From Phycobacter sedimenti (lineage in GTDB: Bacteria > Pseudomonadota > Alphaproteobacteria > Rhodobacterales > Rhodobacteraceae): a DNA stretch of 64,000 nucleotides. The notes below the pieces were generated by a model that made no database searches, had not been told where the DNA came from, and worked only from the letters and a program-made list of their open reading frames with translations. Location of the stretch: positions 62,001 to 126,000 of the forward strand of contig NZ_JBBVGR010000005.1 of NCBI RefSeq assembly GCF_038148855.1, written 5' to 3'. The position numbers and the translations under genes are program-made. This document shows, piece by piece, positions 59,817 to 64,000 of this stretch (within the stretch, counting starts at the first letter, position 1; each line of letters starts with the position of its first letter).

Positions 59817-59935
59817 TCGGTGTCCGGCCTTCTAAAGGGAGTTCGGAGGCTGCGCAAGGGGTTTTTGAAAAAATCTGGAGAGGTTTTTTTCACATCTCTC
59901 CAGCCCCTCACCCAATGCCCTTAATTCCTTGAGTT

Positions 59936-60925
59936 CTATGAGGTTTGCAGCAAAATCGCTCCGCTGCGATCGCCCTTTTCAACGGCCTCATGAGCCTGTG
60001 CCGCCTGCTCCATCGCAAAGACCTGTGCAATCGGAACGGTCAGCCCGCCCTCCTCCAGGGCGCGGTGCAGACGGGAGATTGCGGCCTGCCTTTGCTGCGC
60101 GGTCAGAAGATACACCAGCGCCATCTCGAGGGTCACCGCTTTGAACATCAAGGGATAGAATGGCAGGGTGGGCTGCATCATTTTTGCGGACCCATAGGCC
60201 GTGATCCGCCCGTTGGGTGCAATGACTTCGGCATCCACTGCCGCGTTGAGGCCGAATTCCACTTCAACAATGCGATCGACCGGGCGGCCGCTGTTTGCAG
60301 ACAGGATCTGATCGACAAGATCCGCGGCGCGATAGTCCAGGACGGCATCTGCGCCGGCCGCCAGGACCCGCTCGCGTGCCGCGGGGGAACAGGTCGCGAT
60401 CACATGCGCGCCTCCCCATTTGGCGAGCTGCACAGCCAGGTAGCCCACCGTTCCGGCCCCGCCCTGAACCAGAACCGTCTTTCCGGTCACATCCCCACCG
60501 GCAAACACCGTGTGGCAGGCCGTCAGACCCGGAATACCCAAAACCGCTCCGGTTTCCAGGCTGGCCTCATCCGGCAGCATGACCGCCTGTTCCTGCGGCA
60601 GGCAAATCTCGGTCGCTGCGGTGCCAAAGGCACGCTGCCACTGCCCGTTCCAGATCCAGACCCGCTGTCCAAGCCGCGCCGGGTCCACGCCCTCTGCCAC
60701 CTCGCAGATGACCCCGGCGCCGTCGCTGTGCGGAATGATTGTAGGGAAAGGCAACTCGCTCACCCCGGCCCTTGCGCCGGCCCGCGCCTTGACGTCGGAC
60801 GGGTTCACTCCCGAGAAGGACAAGGCGACCCGCACCTCACCAGCGGCCAGATCGGGCCTCTCAAGGGTCTCAAGGGACAAGACGTCCCTGGCGGGGCCGA
60901 ATGCCCGGTAGGTAACTGCCTGCAT
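59936..60925 (-). CDS. zinc-independent MDR family quinone oxidoreductase
   Basis: A 329-residue medium-chain dehydrogenase/reductase of the NADPH:quinone reductase branch. The GroES-like N-terminal domain (FSGVNPSDVKARAG, FPTIIPHSDGAGVI) lacks zinc cysteines; the Rossmann loop is VLVQGGAGTVGYLAVQLAKW; a C-terminal GRITAYGSAKMM strand follows. Its likely role is reduction of quinones or other electrophiles with NADPH. GGAGCG lies 8 bp before ATG 60925. It is monocistronic. Confidence 0.88.
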   Translation of the reverse strand: MQAVTYRAFGPARDVLSLETLERPDLAAGEVRVALSFSGVNPSDVKARAGARAGVSELPFPTIIPHSDGAGVICEVAEGVDPARLGQRVWIWNGQWQRAFGTAATEICLPQEQAVMLPDEASLETGAVLGIPGLTACHTVFAGGDVTGKTVLVQGGAGTVGYLAVQLAKWGGAHVIATCSPAARERVLAAGADAVLDYRAADLVDQILSANSGRPVDRIVEVEFGLNAAVDAEVIAPNGRITAYGSAKMMQPTLPFYPLMFKAVTLEMALVYLLTAQQRQAAISRLHRALEEGGLTVPIAQVFAMEQAAQAHEAVEKGDRSGAILLQTS

Positions 60926-61063
60926 GATTTCGCTCCAACTCAAACCTCTGGTCGGCCTGTCCGGGGCCGACCATTCGGGGTCAAGGAAGCCGAAAGCGTG
61001 GCCTCAGCGCAAGCGGTTTCCGACCAGAGCCGACAAATGTCCGCAGGTCCGGTGGACGCTCCC

Positions 61064-62722
61064 CTACTCCGGAACGCCCGCCTCCCGCAAAGCATTGGTC
61101 CATCGCTCACCCGTGCGCCCGATCGCGCCCGGGCTTTCCTGACGATACCGCGACAGGCTGAAGGTCGGGATCGCATCCAGCAGGTTCTGAACCGTATCCC
61201 GGGCCTCTTGCGGGCGCCCTGACATCTGCAGAGCGATAGCCTTGGTGCTCAGGCTTCCGGGATAGAATGCATTGGACTGCAGCGAGCGGTCGGCCAGTTC
61301 AATCGCCCTACCGTAATCGCCTGCCGTCAGGTTCGCCAGAGCGGATTCCGCGTCGAAGTAGTACCGCTGCGGACCAAGCGGCGACAGCCGCCGGGCCGCA
61401 TCGGTGAGCTTCACGGCCTCCTCGGGACGATTTTGATAAGCACGGGTCGTACCCTTCAGCAGAACCGCCAGAGCTTCGTTGGGATTGTCCTTCAGGGCAA
61501 GATCGTACTCATTCTGCGCCAGATCGAAATGGAACAGCAAATGGCTCGAGATCGCGCCCCGCAATGTATGCGCAAGGGAGAAAGCCGGGTCCGCTTCCAG
61601 AGCAGATGTCGCCATCTGACTGGCCAGATGCGTATCAAGCTGCCGGTCGCTGGAATACCCCTTCTGCACCCGCATGACATGCCAGAAGCCCAACCAGGTC
61701 AGCGGCAACGGATGCCGCGGCTCCCGTGCCAGCAGCACATTCAGGATCTCACGGGATTTCTCAAAGGACGACGGTTTCATTTCCTGCATCAGGGAAATTG
61801 CCGCCATAAGAAGAGTATGCCCCTCCAGACTGCTCAGCGGCCTGAAGCTGACCAGTCGCACCGCCTCACCTATCAGCGTCTGACCGATCTGGCGGGTCAC
61901 ATCCCGCAAGGCTTCGCTCTGTCCGGTCATCAGGTCCGCAAGAGGGCCTTCGAAACTGCGGGACCAGATGACCTTTTCCCGCACCGCCTCATGCAGTTCG
62001 ACATCCAGCACCATCTTCTGGCCGCGCACATGGACGACCCCGGACACCAGGTAAGTCACACCAGCGACGGAAGACACCTCGGAAGGGCGCACACGGGTCG
62101 GGTCGAACTGACGGGAAGCCAGGTAGGAGGTCACCGTGAAGGCCTGGCTGCGCGCCAGGCAACGGGACAGCTCTTCGGACAACAGAGATCCCAGAGGCGA
62201 TGTATCTTCTCCGGGTGTGTGCTGCACAAACGGAAGGACCGCAATCGGCGGCAGGAGATCGTCGTAGAGCATCCGCCCCGACACCCCCCTTTGGCCCTCC
62301 AGCTGCTCCGAGTTTTTCGCATCAAAATCCGCGCGCATCTGCGCCAGCCAGCTTTCGAACTGAGCTTCATGCGGTAGCTCGAACCCTTCCATGAATTCCG
62401 CGTTTCCTTCGGGTTCGATGAACTGGACACGCTGGAGATCCAATGTGACCCTTTCCCGATTGGCACTGATGGCCTTCGCGGCCTCGGGACCAAGGTGCCG
62501 TTTCAGCGTCGACAACGCCGTTCGCAAACTGGCTTTTGCCTGCTCTGGTTGCGCAAGGCTCCACAACGTATGTTCCAGAAAGGCGCGTGTTCGAATTCCC
62601 GATGCAGAGGTCGAAAGCAGCGCAAGAAGCGCCTGATGCTTTGCCCCCAGAGGAACGCTGCTTCCATCGGCGCGAAACACGCCAAAGGCGCCAAATTGGT
62701 TCAACCTGATCAAAATACTCAT
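61064..62722 (-). CDS. winged-helix regulator with TolB-like and TPR domains
   Basis: 552 residues. The N-terminus (about 1-95) is an OmpR/SARP-type winged helix (LNQFGAFGVFRADG, then HQALLALLSTSASG and SLRTALSTLKRHLG). The middle (about 150-310, from PPIAVLPF to QIGQTLIGEAV) matches the TolB-like region seen in CadC-type and adenylate-cyclase-linked regulators. The last part (about 315-550) is a set of TPR repeats. No membrane helix is present, so it is cytoplasmic. Targets are unknown; it is on the same strand as the MBL gene but 277 bp away. Confidence 0.75.
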   Translation of the reverse strand: MSILIRLNQFGAFGVFRADGSSVPLGAKHQALLALLSTSASGIRTRAFLEHTLWSLAQPEQAKASLRTALSTLKRHLGPEAAKAISANRERVTLDLQRVQFIEPEGNAEFMEGFELPHEAQFESWLAQMRADFDAKNSEQLEGQRGVSGRMLYDDLLPPIAVLPFVQHTPGEDTSPLGSLLSEELSRCLARSQAFTVTSYLASRQFDPTRVRPSEVSSVAGVTYLVSGVVHVRGQKMVLDVELHEAVREKVIWSRSFEGPLADLMTGQSEALRDVTRQIGQTLIGEAVRLVSFRPLSSLEGHTLLMAAISLMQEMKPSSFEKSREILNVLLAREPRHPLPLTWLGFWHVMRVQKGYSSDRQLDTHLASQMATSALEADPAFSLAHTLRGAISSHLLFHFDLAQNEYDLALKDNPNEALAVLLKGTTRAYQNRPEEAVKLTDAARRLSPLGPQRYYFDAESALANLTAGDYGRAIELADRSLQSNAFYPGSLSTKAIALQMSGRPQEARDTVQNLLDAIPTFSLSRYRQESPGAIGRTGERWTNALREAGVPE

Positions 62723-62999
62723 ACGCACACCCAATTAACCGTGACACAATGATGAAATTACAGCAATTCGGCGCAAACATGTAGCGAAAAAGCATATTTT
62801 TCAAAAATTGAATGGATTAATGCACCAACCGAATACCCCAACCAGATATTTTTTACAATTAAAGGGTGCAAAATGCAAAGATGGATGCCACTGCCTGCAG
62901 CGCAGCCAGTGTTTCTCGCTCAGAAATCCCCCCGTTCCATCAATCCGGGAGACCTTGCCGCGCAGCCCTTCTAAGCAATTAGTTTTGCTTTTCTGAAAA

Positions 63000-63923
63000 T
63001 CAAATCGGAATAAAACTGTAGCCATCGCTGGCGCGCACAACCTGCCCCAGCCCTCCGTCGGGCAGATGGTAGCCAATGACTCGAATTTGATCATGCGCAA
63101 GCTGATCCAGGAGCCCGACGCGCGTTCCTGCGGCCATATCCGGATCATGGTCGGTTCCTACATGCCATGAAGGCTGTGCAAAGCTGACGTGATGGTTGCC
63201 GATCGCGTCGCCCAGGACCATTACGCTCTCACTGCCGGACCTCAGCTCAAACGACATGTGACCAGGTGTGTGCCCATGGGTCGCACGCGCGGCCACGCCC
63301 GGCAGGATCTCCTCACCGTCGTTGAAGCGTGTGATCTGATCCTCAAGGATTTCCATGCGACGGTAGGCGCCGGCAGCCATGGTGGCCCGTTCGTCCCCGA
63401 TTGTGTCGATGGTTTCCGGGTCGAACCAGTAGTCCCATTCCTTTTGACCCATCATATGTTCGGCGTTGGCAAACAGGGGATCATCGAAATCGTCCAAAAC
63501 ACCCCAAAGATGGTCCGGATGCGCATGCGTGAACACGACGTGGGTGATCTCGTCCGGCGTAACTCCCGCCTGTTCCAGCGCGAGGGGCAGCCGTCCGGCG
63601 CTGTCCTGAAACGCAGGACCCGACCCTGCATCAAACAGCACGACCCGATCGCCGTGGCGCAACAGCGTAATGTTCAGCGGTGGTTCCAGTGGGTCTTGTG
63701 TTATCCCGTGGCGAGACAGGATCGGATCGAGCTGTTCATCCGACAAATCCGGAAACAGAAATCCCTTCGGCAGAAGAAGGTTGCCATCCGACAAAGTCTG
63801 GATGGTCATATCGCCGACCGTCAGAGCCCCACTCGCCGTCGTGCTGGCCCTTGTCAGCGAAGGAAGCCCTCCAGCCGCCAGAGCTCCCGCCGCAATACCA
63901 TGCAAAAATTCCCGCCGTTTCAT
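63000..63923 (-). CDS. Tat-exported MBL-fold metallohydrolase
   Basis: A 307-residue periplasmic hydrolase. A twin-arginine signal (MKRREFLHGIAAGALAAGG) precedes the beta-lactamase fold with VVFTHAHPDHLWGV (HxHxDH, two metals), ATHGHTPGH for the third metal site, and GDAIGNHH. The substrate is unknown; relatives include lactonases and organophosphate hydrolases. The preferred ATG 63923 follows GGTGGG by 9 bp; GTG 63944 is in frame. It is the last gene in the window. Confidence 0.88.
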   Translation of the reverse strand: MKRREFLHGIAAGALAAGGLPSLTRASTTASGALTVGDMTIQTLSDGNLLLPKGFLFPDLSDEQLDPILSRHGITQDPLEPPLNITLLRHGDRVVLFDAGSGPAFQDSAGRLPLALEQAGVTPDEITHVVFTHAHPDHLWGVLDDFDDPLFANAEHMMGQKEWDYWFDPETIDTIGDERATMAAGAYRRMEILEDQITRFNDGEEILPGVAARATHGHTPGHMSFELRSGSESVMVLGDAIGNHHVSFAQPSWHVGTDHDPDMAAGTRVGLLDQLAHDQIRVIGYHLPDGGLGQVVRASDGYSFIPI

Positions 63924-64000
63924 CCTGTTGATCCCACCCTGCACCGTTTGCTTTTGTGGATTATAAAAGTGTTTCAGGTCGGCAAATAAGCCAATAGCGC

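Overview
This 64 kb window is a high-GC, coding-dense chromosomal segment of an alphaproteobacterium, most likely a marine member of the Rhodobacteraceae (Roseobacter group). The assignment is an inference. It rests on TRAP transporters, an NDUFS4-like complex I accessory protein, BioR-type operators, the GTTC-N7-GTTC LexA box, sRNA hairpins with CCTCCTCCC loops, and a his cluster interleaved with small unrelated genes. There is no phage, plasmid core or CRISPR array.

Layout. 1-480: the 3' end of a tandem array of CcsR/'cuckoo'-type sRNAs, then a G33/C27 homopolymer tract. 0.5-9.8 kb: uvrD/pcrA with a perfect LexA box, a flavin hydroxy-acid dehydrogenase, a BLUF photoreceptor gene with an in-frame TGA, pyruvate carboxylase, an SGNH lipoprotein and a MAPEG protein. 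10.1-12.7 kb: three complete tRNA-Gly(GCC) units, with a NaeI-like type II restriction-modification pair between the first two. 12.9-22.2 kb: a class III aminotransferase, an Lrp-type single-domain protein and the dispersed his genes (hisB, hisH, hisA, hisF, hisE) mixed with regulators and stress genes. 22.4-25.8 kb: CoA-binding, YHS and zinc-ribbon proteins, rlmB, tRNA-Tyr and a DUF2478 protein. 25.9-30 kb: a betaine/proline-type ABC importer. 30.3-40.9 kb: two divergent cofactor operons, bioBFDA (BioR boxes) and thiCOSGEFD (TPP riboswitch). 40.9-47.8 kb: a CHASE-PAS hybrid histidine kinase beside a complete TRAP transporter whose small permease carries an extra TM2/coiled-coil module. 48.2-55.1 kb: a fatty acid desaturase, an orphan TRAP receptor, a P450 divergent from a LysR regulator, and a glycosyltransferase-like gene with a degenerate sulfotransferase-like partner. 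55.5-59.8 kb: tRNA-Thr with a decayed integrase beside it, uvrB, an NDUFS4-like protein, a GNAT, tRNA-Arg and tRNA-Gln. 59.9-64 kb: a quinone oxidoreductase, a winged-helix/TPR regulator and a Tat-exported MBL hydrolase.

How the genes work together. The bio and thi operons share one divergent control region of about 460 bp. It places the bioB -10 inside a BioR box and a TPP aptamer in the thiC leader. Pyruvate carboxylase, the biotin enzyme of this window, lies elsewhere and shows no BioR box that I noticed. Two excision-repair genes are present, and uvrD has a convincing SOS box. The most unusual items are the sRNA array, the BLUF gene with its in-frame stop, the restriction system lodged between tRNA-Gly repeats, a zinc-ribbon gene that seems to start at ATC, the 18-bp duplication that doubles the thiE start, and the TM2-DctQ fusion. 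I found no wholly unprecedented multi-gene system.
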